In this document: positions 26,439 to 36,791 of the stretch, piece by piece
Layout of the letters: every line of letters begins with the position of its first letter
Numbering within the stretch: position 1 is the stretch's first letter
Assembly (NCBI RefSeq): GCF_037137055.1
Contig: NZ_JBBBNY010000002.1
Coordinates: 62,001 to 126,000 of the forward strand
From: Frateuria_A yonginensis
GTDB lineage: Bacteria > Pseudomonadota > Gammaproteobacteria > Xanthomonadales > Rhodanobacteraceae
Length of the DNA: 64,000 nt
Reading direction: 5' to 3'
Notes under the pieces: generated by a model
Seen by the model: the letters and a program-made list of their open reading frames with translations, nothing else
Database searches by the model: none
Told to the model about the DNA's origin: nothing
Made by a program: the position numbers and the translations under genes

Positions 26439-27620
26439 ATGTTCGAACTGATCGAAAAACTGGCACCCAATGCGGTCATCAAGGTCATCGGTGTGGGCGG
26501 CGGCGGCGGCAACGCCGTGGCGCACATGCTGAATGCCAACATCGAAGGCGTCGAGTTCGTGGTCGCCAACACCGACGCGCAGGCGATGAAGAACTGCGGC
26601 TCGCGCATGCACCTGCAGCTCGGCGCCAACGTCACCAAGGGCCTGGGCGCGGGCGCCAACCCGGAGGTCGGCCGCCAGGCCGCACTGGAGGACCGCGAGC
26701 GCATCGAGGAGATGCTCGACGGCGCCGACATGGTGTTCATCACCGCCGGCATGGGCGGCGGTACCGGCACCGGCGCGGCACCGGTGGTGGCCCAGCTGGC
26801 CAAGGAGAAGGGCATCCTCACCGTGGCGGTGGTCACCAAGCCGTTCCCGTTCGAGGGCCGCCGCCGCATGCAGGTGGCGATGAAGGGCATCGAGGACCTG
26901 TCCCAGCACGTGGACTCGCTGATCACCGTACCGAACGAGAAGCTGCTGTCGGTGCTCGGCCGCGAAGTCACCCTGTTGAACGCCTTCAAGGCCGCCAACG
27001 ACGTGCTGCAGGGCGCCGTGCAGGGCATCGCCGACCTGATCACCTCGCCGGGCCTGATCAACGTCGACTTCGCCGACGTGCGCACGGTCATGTCCGAGAT
27101 GGGCATGGCGATGATGGGTTCGGGCACCGCCCGCGGCGACGACCGCGCCCAGGCGGCGGCCGAGGCGGCGATCAACAACCCGCTGCTGGAGGACGTCAAC
27201 CTCAACGGCGCCTGCGGCATCCTGGTCAACGTCACCGCCGGCCCTAACCTGACCATGCGCGAGTTCGACGAGATCGGCCGCGTGATCCACGACTTCGCCA
27301 GCGAGGACGCCACGGTGGTGATCGGCACGGCGCTGGACCCGGAAATGCAGGACGACGTCCGGGTGACCGTGGTCGCCACCGGCCTCAACCGTGCGGCGGC
27401 CACCCGCCAGCCGGTGCGCCCGGTCGCCAGCCAGCAGGTCGAGATGCGCCAGCGGCCGCGCCCGGTGGTGCTGCGCACGGGCACCGGCAACGAGGTGGTG
27501 GACTATGCCGCGCCCGAATCGGTGGGCACCCATACCCGCGCCGAGCCGCCGGCCAAGAGTGCCGACCCGAGCTTCGACTATCTGGACATCCCGGCGTTTC
27601 TTCGTCGTCAGGCGGATTGA
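26439..27620 (+). CDS. ftsZ: Cell division protein FtsZ
   Basis: A 393-residue tubulin-like GTPase that forms the Z-ring. The GTP signature GGGTGTG is at residues 106-112, followed by the T7-loop region NVDFADVRTVM. A variable linker (about 320-375) ends in the conserved C-terminal peptide YLDIPAFLRRQ, which binds FtsA and ZipA. ATG 26439 follows a strong GGAGG. It is separated from ftsA by 123 nt, leaving room for an ftsZ promoter. Confidence 0.97.
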   Translation: MFELIEKLAPNAVIKVIGVGGGGGNAVAHMLNANIEGVEFVVANTDAQAMKNCGSRMHLQLGANVTKGLGAGANPEVGRQAALEDRERIEEMLDGADMVFITAGMGGGTGTGAAPVVAQLAKEKGILTVAVVTKPFPFEGRRRMQVAMKGIEDLSQHVDSLITVPNEKLLSVLGREVTLLNAFKAANDVLQGAVQGIADLITSPGLINVDFADVRTVMSEMGMAMMGSGTARGDDRAQAAAEAAINNPLLEDVNLNGACGILVNVTAGPNLTMREFDEIGRVIHDFASEDATVVIGTALDPEMQDDVRVTVVATGLNRAAATRQPVRPVASQQVEMRQRPRPVVLRTGTGNEVVDYAAPESVGTHTRAEPPAKSADPSFDYLDIPAFLRRQAD

Positions 27621-27964
27621 GCGCCATCTTAAGGAGCGACTTGCAAAGATTGAACGAAACACCAGATCGGCAGGTCTACGAATGACTATCGCTTCCGGGT
27701 GCGCCCAGGCGCACTCACGGTGGCGATACCGCTCGCCAGCCGGGTGATGTCCAGGTGAAGACGGCGCGCCGCGGACCGGCGCGCGCACGGCCGGCAGGGA
27801 CCCGCCGGCCTGTCCGCCCCTCTGTGCCCGATGCCCGTCCTTCGGGCGCAGGGGGCGCGTCGCGATAACTGCTTGAAGGAGCGGGATTTCGTGCGGTCGT
27901 GTGACCGCGTTCACGGATGAAGGAAAACTAAAGACCCGACCAGACTGTACGGTACGGTTTGCTA
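27621..27964. other. Spacer between ftsZ and the lpxC promoter, with several inverted repeats
   Basis: No supportable gene. Three stem-forming repeats are visible: TGCGCC-ca-GGCGCA (27700-27713), GGCCGGC/GCCGGCC (27789-27810) and GCCCG-tcctt-CGGGC (27833-27847). None is followed by a T-run, so they are not classical terminators. Confidence 0.5.
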
Positions 27965-27992
27965 TTGCGGCAGGTTAAGACTGTGTTAGCAT
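27965..27992 (+). promoter_or_regulatory. Possible lpxC promoter
   Basis: TTGCGG and TAGCAT are separated by 16 bp and lie about 45 nt upstream of the lpxC ATG, in a locally AT-rich stretch. Both hexamers match the consensus only in part. Confidence 0.4.
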
Positions 27993-28034
27993 CGGTCCCC
28001 TGACTGGCTGCTGCCCACACTGGTACCTATAAAA

Positions 28035-28949
28035 ATGATCAAGCAGCGTACGCTCAAGAACATCATCCGTGCGACCGGCGTCGGCCTGCACACCGGCGAC
28101 AAGGTCTACATGACCTTGCGTCCCGCCGCGCCGAACACGGGCATCGTGTTCCGCCGTACGGACCTCAACCCGCCGGTCGACATCCATGCGCGCCCCGACT
28201 GCGTGGGCGACACCCGCCTGTCCACCACCCTGGTCAAGGGCGACGTGCGCGTCTCCACCGTCGAGCACCTGCTCTCGGCGATGGCGGGCCTGGGCATCGA
28301 CAACGCCTACGTCGAGCTTTCCGCGCCGGAAGTGCCGATCATGGACGGCAGCGCCGGTCCCTTCGTGTTCCTGCTGCAGTCGGCCGGCATCGAGGAACAG
28401 AACGTCGCCAAGCGCTTCATCCGCATCAAGAAGCCGGTGAAGGTGCAGGACGGCGACAAGTGGGCCAGCTTCGAGCCGTTCGAGGGTTTCAAGGTCGGCT
28501 TCTCCATCGAGTTCAACCACCCGATCATTTCCAAGCGCACCTCGCGCGCCGAGATCGACTTCTCGACCACCTCTTTCGTGAAGGAAGTCAGCCGTGCGCG
28601 CACGTTCGGCTTCATGCGCGACATCGAGATGCTGCGCGAGCACAACCTGGCGCTGGGCGGCTCGATGGACAATGCCGTGGTGCTGGACGACTACCGCGTG
28701 CTCAACGAGGACGGCCTGCGCTACGAGGACGAGTTCGTCAAGCACAAGATCCTGGACGCCATCGGCGACCTGTACCTGCTCGGCCACAGCCTGATCGGCG
28801 CCTACCACGCGCACAAGTCCGGCCACGAGCTCAACAACAAGCTGCTGCGCACCCTGGTCGCCGATCCCACCGCGTGGGAAGAGGTGGTCTACAAGGACGA
28901 CCCGGCGGTCTCCCCCATCTCCTACGCGCATCCGGCCCAGGCGATCTGA
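28035..28949 (+). CDS. lpxC: UDP-3-O-acyl-GlcNAc deacetylase LpxC
   Basis: A 304-residue zinc enzyme that makes the committed step of lipid A synthesis. It begins QRTLKNIIRATGVGLHTG, has the zinc ligand in STVEHLLSAMAG near residue 78, MDGSAGPFVF, and the second zinc/catalytic region KHKILDAIGDL then SLIGAYHAHKSGH. Length matches E. coli LpxC. A terminator follows directly. Confidence 0.97.
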   Translation: MIKQRTLKNIIRATGVGLHTGDKVYMTLRPAAPNTGIVFRRTDLNPPVDIHARPDCVGDTRLSTTLVKGDVRVSTVEHLLSAMAGLGIDNAYVELSAPEVPIMDGSAGPFVFLLQSAGIEEQNVAKRFIRIKKPVKVQDGDKWASFEPFEGFKVGFSIEFNHPIISKRTSRAEIDFSTTSFVKEVSRARTFGFMRDIEMLREHNLALGGSMDNAVVLDDYRVLNEDGLRYEDEFVKHKILDAIGDLYLLGHSLIGAYHAHKSGHELNNKLLRTLVADPTAWEEVVYKDDPAVSPISYAHPAQAI

Positions 28950-28971
28950 ATCGCCCGCGGACCCGGCCGGA

Positions 28972-29005
28972 GGCCGCCCCGAAAGGGCGGCCCTTGTCTT
29001 TTTTT
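28972..29005 (+). terminator. Rho-independent terminator after lpxC
   Basis: GGCCGCCC pairs with GGGCGGCC around a short CGAAA-type loop, followed by CTTGTC and seven T residues. Confidence 0.9.
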
Positions 29006-29084
29006 GTGACCGGTGACGCCGCCCGAACACGCCCGGCTTCACGCTACCGACACGCCGCAGGGTGTACCTGCCGCTCCGCCATGC

Positions 29085-29090
29085 TATAAA
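29085..29090 (+). promoter_or_regulatory. Candidate -10 box (TATAAA) pointing into the dciA antisense strand
   Basis: TATAAA is an isolated AT-rich hexamer 84 nt before the dciA stop, on the strand opposite dciA. No good -35 is visible. A transcript would run through two small hairpins (GGTGCCC/GGGCACC and TGGCGCG/CGCGCCA) and then antisense to dciA towards the M23 peptidase gene. Confidence 0.25.
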
Positions 29091-29173
29091 CCCACCTACC
29101 GCCACCGGCGGTCAGGGGGACATCGGTGCCCACAGGGCACCTTCGCTGAGGCATGGCGCGCCCCGCGCCACGA

Positions 29174-29653
29174 CTAGTCCTCGGCGACCGGGAATCCAGC
29201 GGTTTCGGCGATGGACGCCAGCTCGAGGAACAGACCCTTCAGTTCCGGGTCTGCGATGGATGCTGCCGCGGCCTTGAGATGGACGGCTGCGGCAGGCGAA
29301 AGCGGTTTTGACCGATCGGGTTCCGTTGCGGCCGGTCGGAGGGGGGCCACTTTCACGGTGACCGAACTGGCGCTCGTGCCGATGGCGCGTGCGGCGGCGA
29401 GGATCTGCGTCTGCATCAGGCGCAGACGCGACGCCCAGGCCGGGGAGGACGCCAGGAAGACGAGGCGGTCGTTGCGCAGCTGTGCGAAACGCACCTGTTC
29501 GCGCAAGGGCATCGGCAGCGTCTGGCGCAGGGCACGATCCAGCGCATCCAGCTCCGCGGCCTTGCGGGCCAGCGAAGCGAACGAACCGCATTCGGCCAGC
29601 GGCTTGGGGCCGCGGTCGGGTCGGCGGGATGCGGGGGGATCGGCGCGCTGCAT
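29174..29653 (-). CDS. dciA: DciA-family protein (DUF721), probable replicative helicase loader
   Basis: A 159-residue protein whose N-terminal part (LARKAAELDALDRALRQTLP, then FAQLRNDRLVFLASSPAWASRLRLMQTQIL) is the KH-like DUF721 core, here followed by an Ala/Pro-rich tail. DciA is the common bacterial loader or partner of DnaB in lineages lacking DnaC. The ATG at 29653 gives a normal start; TATGAT at 29688-29693 (minus) is a likely -10. It is divergent from the M23 peptidase and lies between lpxC and secA, a position seen in related bacteria. Confidence 0.8.
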   Translation of the reverse strand: MQRADPPASRRPDRGPKPLAECGSFASLARKAAELDALDRALRQTLPMPLREQVRFAQLRNDRLVFLASSPAWASRLRLMQTQILAAARAIGTSASSVTVKVAPLRPAATEPDRSKPLSPAAAVHLKAAAASIADPELKGLFLELASIAETAGFPVAED

Positions 29654-29681
29654 GAGGCCGGCATGAAGGTGTGAAAAAGCA

Positions 29682-30611
29682 ATGCAGATCATACTCGTAT
29701 CCCGCTCCAAGAAAGTGCCCAGAACGTTCGACCTCGCCCAGCGGCGGTGGCGCTGGCGGCTGGCGGCACTGGCACTGGCGGCGGTGGTCGGGTGCGGTGC
29801 ACTGGGCGCGGCGCTGGCGCTCACCCTGTCCAGTCCGCGCGACCGCGCGCTGGCCCAGATCCACCAGCTGCAGCAGCAGGTGCGCCAGCAGGACGCCCAG
29901 CTTGCCGGCGTACGCAAGGATTCCCAGCGCGAGCTGGATGCCCTGGCGGTCAAGCTCGGTCAGCTCGAGGCGCAGTCCACCCGGTTGAACGCCCTGGGCG
30001 AGCGGCTTGCGGAGGTCGGCAAGCTCGACCCGGACGAGTTCGATTTCGACCAGCCGCCCGCAGTCGGTGGCCTGGAGGACACCGCGGGCGGCGCCTATGC
30101 GCTGCCGCCGACGCTGGATGCCAGCATCGAGCAGCTCGCCACCCAGTTCGACACCCAGCAGGCGCAGCTCTCCGCGCTGCAGAGCCTGCTGCTGGACGCC
30201 AAGATCGATTCCAACCTCAAGCCGACCGGCATGCCGGCCGCGGGCTACATCTCCTCCTATTTCGGCGTGCGCCCCGACCCGTTCGACGGCCACAGCGCCC
30301 GCCACACCGGCCTGGACATCGCCGTCCCCTTCGGTGCCGGCGTGCACGCCGTGGCCGAAGGCATGGTCACCTTCGCCGGCGAGCGCAGCGGCTACGGCAA
30401 GGTGGTCGAGATCGACCACGGCAACGGCTACATGACGCGCTATGCCCACAACAGCCAGTTGCTGGTGCGTCCGGGCCAGCGCGTGCGCGTCGGCCAGCTG
30501 ATCTCCCGCGCCGGCTCCACCGGCCGGTCGACCGGCCCGCACGTGCACTTCGAGGTCTGGTACAGGGGCCGCGTGGTCAATCCGCTGGCCTACGTGAAGA
30601 ACCACCGCTAG
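29682..30611 (+). CDS. M23-family peptidoglycan endopeptidase, membrane-anchored
   Basis: A 309-residue protein with a basic N-terminus, one membrane segment at about residues 25-48, a coiled-coil region (IHQLQQQVRQQDAQLAG onwards) and a C-terminal LytM/M23 domain. The zinc motifs HTGLDIA and HVHFEV are intact, with YISSYFGVRPDP before them, so it should be an active cross-link-cutting metallopeptidase in the periplasm. Its proximity to secA and the division cluster fits cell-wall growth. No strong ribosome binding site is seen; GAAGG lies rather far upstream. Confidence 0.88.
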   Translation: MQIILVSRSKKVPRTFDLAQRRWRWRLAALALAAVVGCGALGAALALTLSSPRDRALAQIHQLQQQVRQQDAQLAGVRKDSQRELDALAVKLGQLEAQSTRLNALGERLAEVGKLDPDEFDFDQPPAVGGLEDTAGGAYALPPTLDASIEQLATQFDTQQAQLSALQSLLLDAKIDSNLKPTGMPAAGYISSYFGVRPDPFDGHSARHTGLDIAVPFGAGVHAVAEGMVTFAGERSGYGKVVEIDHGNGYMTRYAHNSQLLVRPGQRVRVGQLISRAGSTGRSTGPHVHFEVWYRGRVVNPLAYVKNHR

Positions 30612-30637
30612 GCGCGCGCTGTCCAACGCCCGTCTCC

Positions 30638-30688
30638 GTCTCTCCCCGCGGAGCGGCGGAGTGCGCACGGGCGCTCGTCTCTCCCCGG
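30638..30688 (+). repeat. Pair of 12-bp direct repeats (CGTCTCTCCCCG) between the M23 gene and secA
   Basis: Identical 12-mers at 30638-30649 and 30677-30688, 39 bp apart. They share the CTCTCCCCG core with the REP-like elements at 35777 and 62422. Neither copy here has an obvious paired arm. Confidence 0.5.
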
Positions 30689-30841
30689 GCCGACGAGGCG
30701 GGAAACCGGTAAGGAGCGCGGCCCCGGGCTCTTGAATCCCCGGCTCGCAGTCGCCATCCCGGCCTGCTGGAGCGGCTGTAGTACCATGTCTCCTTTCGCC
30801 CGTCCCTCCCGCGGGCCCAAGCCTTTACTGACGGAAGATCG

Positions 30842-33562
<2,721 letters not shown>

Positions 33563-33570
33563 GGCACGAG

Positions 33571-33596
33571 AAAACCCCGCCTCGGCGGGGTTTTTT
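33571..33596 (+). terminator. Rho-independent terminator after secA
   Basis: AAAACCCCGCC-tc-GGCGGGGTTTT with a run of six T residues. The A-run on the left side makes it usable also for the convergent apaH transcript. Confidence 0.93.
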
Positions 33597-33635
33597 CCGG
33601 GCTCCTGCCGGGCCGCGGACGAGGAAAGCGCCGAA

Positions 33636-34484
33636 TCAGTCCTCGCCGCCCGAACGCTTGCGGTGCGGTTCGGCCTTGACGGTGACGTAGTGCGGCTCCT
33701 CGCCATCCAGCCGCAGCGCGGTGAGCTGTCCGCCCCAGACGCAGCCGGTGTCGATCGCGTAGACGCCCAGGCCGGCGAAGCGGCCCAGCGCAGACCAGTG
33801 GCCGCAGACGATGCGCGTCTCGCGTCGGCGCATGCCGGGCACGGCGAACCACGGGTACAGGCCGGGCTTCTGCGAGCCCGGGATGCCCTTGGCCTCGAAG
33901 TCGATGCGCCCGTTGACGTCGCAGTAGCGCATGCGGGTCAGCGTGTTGATCGCCGCGCGGTAGCGCTCGATGCCCTGCAGCCGGCTCGACCACGCCGCCG
34001 GACGGTTGCCGAACAGGTTCTTCAGCAGGCGCGGGTGGCGCGGGCTGGAGAGCTCGCGCTCGATCTCCTGGGCCACGCGCTGCGCCTGGCGCAGTGTCCA
34101 CGACGGCGCCAGGCCGGCGTGCACCATGCTCCAGCCCAGTGCCTCGTCGTGGTGGAACAGCTTCTGGTTGCGCAGCCATTCGAACAGCACCGGCGCGTCC
34201 TCGGCGAACAGCACTTCGCGCAGCTCGGGGTTGACTCGCGATTGCGCATCCGGCTTGCGCTGGGCGATCGCGAGCAGGCTCAGGTCGTGGTTGCCCAGCG
34301 TGACCACCACGTTGTCGCGCAGACCGTGGATCAGCCGTAGGGTTTCCAGCGACTGGCCGCCGCGGTTGACCAGGTCGCCGCAGAACCACAGCCGGTCATC
34401 GACGGGGTCGAACCGCAGCTTGTCGAGCAGGCGCGCGAGCTCGGGATAGCAGCCCTGCACATCCCCGATTGCATATGTCGCCAT
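33636..34484 (-). CDS. apaH: Bis(5'-nucleosyl)-tetraphosphatase, symmetrical (ApaH)
   Basis: A 282-residue calcineurin-type metallophosphoesterase that splits Ap4A into two ADP. It has the metal motifs YAIGDVQGC at the N-terminus, WFCGDLVNRGG, LGNHDLSLL and MVHAGLAPSW. It ends the lptD/surA-pdxA-rsmA-apaG-apaH arrangement found throughout gammaproteobacteria. The ATG shares its A with the stop of a 14-codon mini-ORF that fills the gap after apaG; no separate ribosome binding site is seen. Confidence 0.95.
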   Translation of the reverse strand: MATYAIGDVQGCYPELARLLDKLRFDPVDDRLWFCGDLVNRGGQSLETLRLIHGLRDNVVVTLGNHDLSLLAIAQRKPDAQSRVNPELREVLFAEDAPVLFEWLRNQKLFHHDEALGWSMVHAGLAPSWTLRQAQRVAQEIERELSSPRHPRLLKNLFGNRPAAWSSRLQGIERYRAAINTLTRMRYCDVNGRIDFEAKGIPGSQKPGLYPWFAVPGMRRRETRIVCGHWSALGRFAGLGVYAIDTGCVWGGQLTALRLDGEEPHYVTVKAEPHRKRSGGED

Positions 34485-34528
34485 CAGAACCTGTCCATCG
34501 CGGGTCGACCTTCGGGTGCATCCTTCAT
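34484..34528 (-). CDS. Possible 14-codon bridging ORF between apaG and apaH
   Basis: The ATG at 34528 shares its A with the apaG stop (TGATG), and the frame MKDAPEGRPAMDRF ends in a TGA that shares its A with the apaH ATG (TGATG). The gap is therefore filled in one frame with no spare base. No conserved sequence is recognised. Confidence 0.35.
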   Translation of the reverse strand: MKDAPEGRPAMDRF

Positions 34529-34911
34529 CAGTGCAGGGTGCGCGGTATCGACAGCGTGAACGGCGGAACCGGCGCCTCGAAATGCGTGCCGTCGTCGGCC
34601 AGCATCTGGTAGCTGCCGCGCATGGTGCCGACCGCGGTCTCCAGCACCGCGCCGGAGCTGTACTGGTAGCGGTCGCCCGGACGCATCCAGGGTTGCTCGC
34701 CGACCACGCCTTCGCCGCGCACCTCGTCCACCTTGCCGTTGGCGTCGGTGATGATCCAGTGGCGGGTGAGCAGGCGCGCCGGCACCTGCCCGGCGTTGTG
34801 CAGGGTGATCGTATAGGCGAACACGTAGCGGTTGTCGTGTGGCCTGGACTGGTCGGGGACGAAACGGGTTTCGACCTGCACGTCGATCGTGTAGGGGGCT
34901 TTGGAAGTCAT
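34528..34911 (-). CDS. apaG: ApaG family protein
   Basis: A 127-residue small beta-sandwich (fibronectin type III-like) protein of unknown biochemical role, probably in the cytoplasm, genetically tied to ApaH. Family motifs: YVFAYTITLHNAG, LLTRHWIITDANG, VRGEGVVGEQPWMRPG and FEAPVPPFTLSIPRTLH. ATG 34911 has no ribosome binding site, but a TACAAT hexamer ends exactly 6 nt before it, so a leaderless transcript is possible besides read-through from rsmA. Confidence 0.94.
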   Translation of the reverse strand: MTSKAPYTIDVQVETRFVPDQSRPHDNRYVFAYTITLHNAGQVPARLLTRHWIITDANGKVDEVRGEGVVGEQPWMRPGDRYQYSSGAVLETAVGTMRGSYQMLADDGTHFEAPVPPFTLSIPRTLH

Positions 34912-34917
34912 GCCGCG

Positions 34918-34923
34918 ATTGTA
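34918..34923 (-). promoter_or_regulatory. Candidate -10 box of apaG (TACAAT), leaderless spacing
   Basis: TACAAT, then CGCGGC, then ATG: the 6-nt gap puts the expected transcription start on the start codon. No convincing -35. Confidence 0.4.
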
Positions 34924-34956
34924 CGGCCTGGGCGGCGCGCCAGGGCGGTCGGTGCT

Positions 34957-35739
34957 TCAGTGTTCGAGCGTCGCCAGTCGCACGAAGTCACCCGGGGCCA
35001 GCGTCTCGGCGCGCGCCTTCGGATCGATGCCGGCACGTGCGATGGCGTCGGCGTCGAGCAGGCCCTTGAGACCGTTGGCGAGGGTCTTGCGCCGCTGCGC
35101 GAACGCCGCCTTGACGATCGCGTGCAACCGCTGCGGATCGGTGCCATGGCGCTCGTGCGCCGCCAGCGGCACCAGCCGCACCACCGCCGAGTCTACCTTC
35201 GGCGGCGGGCGGAACGCGCCCGGCGGTACGGTGAACAGCGGCTCCACGCGGCAGGCCAGTTGCAGCATCACCGACAGCCGCCCGTAGACCTTGCTGCCCG
35301 GTTCGGCCGCCATGCGGTCGACCACTTCCTTCTGCAGCATGAAGTGCATGTCGCCGATCGCGCCGGCGTGCTCCACGCAGTGGAACAGGATCGGGCTGGA
35401 GATGTAGTACGGCAGGTTGCCGGCCAGCCGCACGCGCGGCACGCCCAGCCGCCGCGCCATCGCGGTGAGATCGACCTTGAGCACGTCGGCGTGGATGATC
35501 TCCAGTGTGCCCACGGCACTCGCGCGCGCCTGCAGGGCGGGGATCAGGTCGGTATCCAGTTCGATCGCGGTGAGCCGGCCGGCGGCGGCGAGCAGCGGCA
35601 GGGTGAGCGCACCCTCGCCGGGGCCGATCTCGACCACGCGGTCGTCGGCCTGCGGCGCGATCGCACCGACGATGCGTTCGATGTAGCGCTTCTCGTGCAG
35701 GAAGTGCTGGCCGAAGCTTTTCTTGGGGCGGGCGTTCAT
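34957..35739 (-). CDS. rsmA: 16S rRNA (adenine-1518/1519 N6)-dimethyltransferase
   Basis: A 260-residue enzyme (KsgA) that dimethylates two adenines at the 3' end of 16S rRNA during 30S maturation. It starts RPKKSFGQHFL, then has the SAM motif VVEIGPGEGALT, AIELDTDL and the catalytic NLPYYISSPI, followed by KVDSAVVRL. ATG 35739 is chosen because the conserved FGQHFL motif follows at once; the frame can be extended upstream only through the pdxA tail. A 10-codon mini-ORF links the pdxA stop to this start. Confidence 0.95.
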   Translation of the reverse strand: MNARPKKSFGQHFLHEKRYIERIVGAIAPQADDRVVEIGPGEGALTLPLLAAAGRLTAIELDTDLIPALQARASAVGTLEIIHADVLKVDLTAMARRLGVPRVRLAGNLPYYISSPILFHCVEHAGAIGDMHFMLQKEVVDRMAAEPGSKVYGRLSVMLQLACRVEPLFTVPPGAFRPPPKVDSAVVRLVPLAAHERHGTDPQRLHAIVKAAFAQRRKTLANGLKGLLDADAIARAGIDPKARAETLAPGDFVRLATLEH

Positions 35740-35768
35740 TGGAATGTCTCGCAAGCTCGGCCGCTCAC
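35736..35768 (-). CDS. Possible 10-codon bridging ORF between pdxA and rsmA
   Basis: GTG 35768 overlaps the pdxA stop (GTGA). The frame MSGRACETFQ ends in a TGA at 35738-35736 that overlaps the rsmA ATG (ATGA). The 25-nt gap is covered without a stop. No ribosome binding site for rsmA is evident. Confidence 0.35.
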   Translation of the reverse strand: MSGRACETFQ

Positions 35769-36784
35769 CCCTCGTCCTCCCCCCGGAGGGGAGCGCGGGA
35801 CGTGGCGCGACGCGCAATGAGTTCGAGCGCCATCCGCGCAGCGGCGATCAGGCTGGAGGGATCCGCACGGCCCGTGCCCGCCAGGTCCAGCGCAGTGCCG
35901 TGGTCGACCGACGTGCGGATGAAGGGGAGGCCGAGCGTGAGGTTGACGGTGCGGTCGAAGGCTTCGCTCTTGAGCACCGGCAGGGCCTGGTCGTGGTACA
36001 TCGCCAGCACCGCGTCGTAGCGCCCGCGCATCGCGGGCACGAAGGCAGTGTCCGCCGGCAGCGGGCCGAGCAGGTGCATGCCACCGGCGCGCAGGCGGTC
36101 GAGCACCGGCACGACCAGCTCGAGTTCCTCGCGGCCCAGATGGCCGCCTTCGCCCGCATGCGGGTTGAGGCCGAGCACCGCGATGCGCGGTTCGGCCAGG
36201 CCGAACTTGGTCTGGAGCTCGGCATGCACGATGCGCAGGGTGCGCGCCAGCAGCTCGGGAGTGATCGCGGCCGGTACCGCAGCCAGCGGCAGGTGCGTGG
36301 TGGCCAGCGCCACGCGCAGCTCGGGGCTGGCCAGCATCATCACCACCGCGACGCCGGCGCGCTCGGCGAAGTACTCGGTATGGCCGCTGAAGGGAATGCC
36401 GGCGTCGTTGAGCGTGGCCTTCTGCAGCGGCGCGGTGACCAGCGCGTCGTAGCGCCCGGCCAGGCAGCCGTCGGCGGCTTCAGCCAGCGTCGCGAGCACG
36501 TGCCGGGCGTTGCGCGGGTCGGGCCGGCCAGGCTGCTCCCCGACGGCCAGCGGCACGTGCCGCACGCGCAGGCTGCCCGGCACGTGCGGCTGCGGCCGTC
36601 CGTCGTCCTCGCGCAGGTCGAGGGTCACGCCGCAACGTATGGCGGCACGCTCCAGCAGCTCGCGATCGGTGATGGCGACCAGGTCGGCCGCCAGCGGCAG
36701 CCCGGCCAGGCGGACCAGCAGCTCGGGGCCGACGCCGGCCGGCTCGCCGGCGGTCAGGGCCAGTCGCGGCAGGCGGTCACCCAA
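35765..36784 (-). CDS. pdxA: 4-hydroxythreonine-4-phosphate dehydrogenase PdxA
   Basis: A 339-residue NAD- and metal-dependent enzyme of pyridoxal phosphate synthesis. Motifs: LTAGEPAGVGPEL at the N-terminus, FSGHTEYFAE and AMYHDQALPVLK (metal-binding His), and FIRTSVDHGTALDLAG. The only sensible start is TTG 36784, 7 nt after the surA stop; there is no ATG or GTG near the conserved N-terminus. The last ~10 residues (RAPLRGEDEG) are encoded by a REP-like hairpin, so the C-terminal tail is atypical. Confidence 0.93.
   Translation of the reverse strand: MGDRLPRLALTAGEPAGVGPELLVRLAGLPLAADLVAITDRELLERAAIRCGVTLDLREDDGRPQPHVPGSLRVRHVPLAVGEQPGRPDPRNARHVLATLAEAADGCLAGRYDALVTAPLQKATLNDAGIPFSGHTEYFAERAGVAVVMMLASPELRVALATTHLPLAAVPAAITPELLARTLRIVHAELQTKFGLAEPRIAVLGLNPHAGEGGHLGREELELVVPVLDRLRAGGMHLLGPLPADTAFVPAMRGRYDAVLAMYHDQALPVLKSEAFDRTVNLTLGLPFIRTSVDHGTALDLAGTGRADPSSLIAAARMALELIARRATSRAPLRGEDEG
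35777..35793 (-). repeat. REP-like hairpin inside the 3' end of pdxA
   Basis: CTCCCC-ccgga-GGGGAG forms a short stem. Read on minus, it continues into GAGGGGTGAGCGG, the same style as the element near 62422 (stem followed by a G-rich GGGTG tail). It overlaps coding sequence. Confidence 0.5.
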
Positions 36785-36791
36785 GGTGCGC

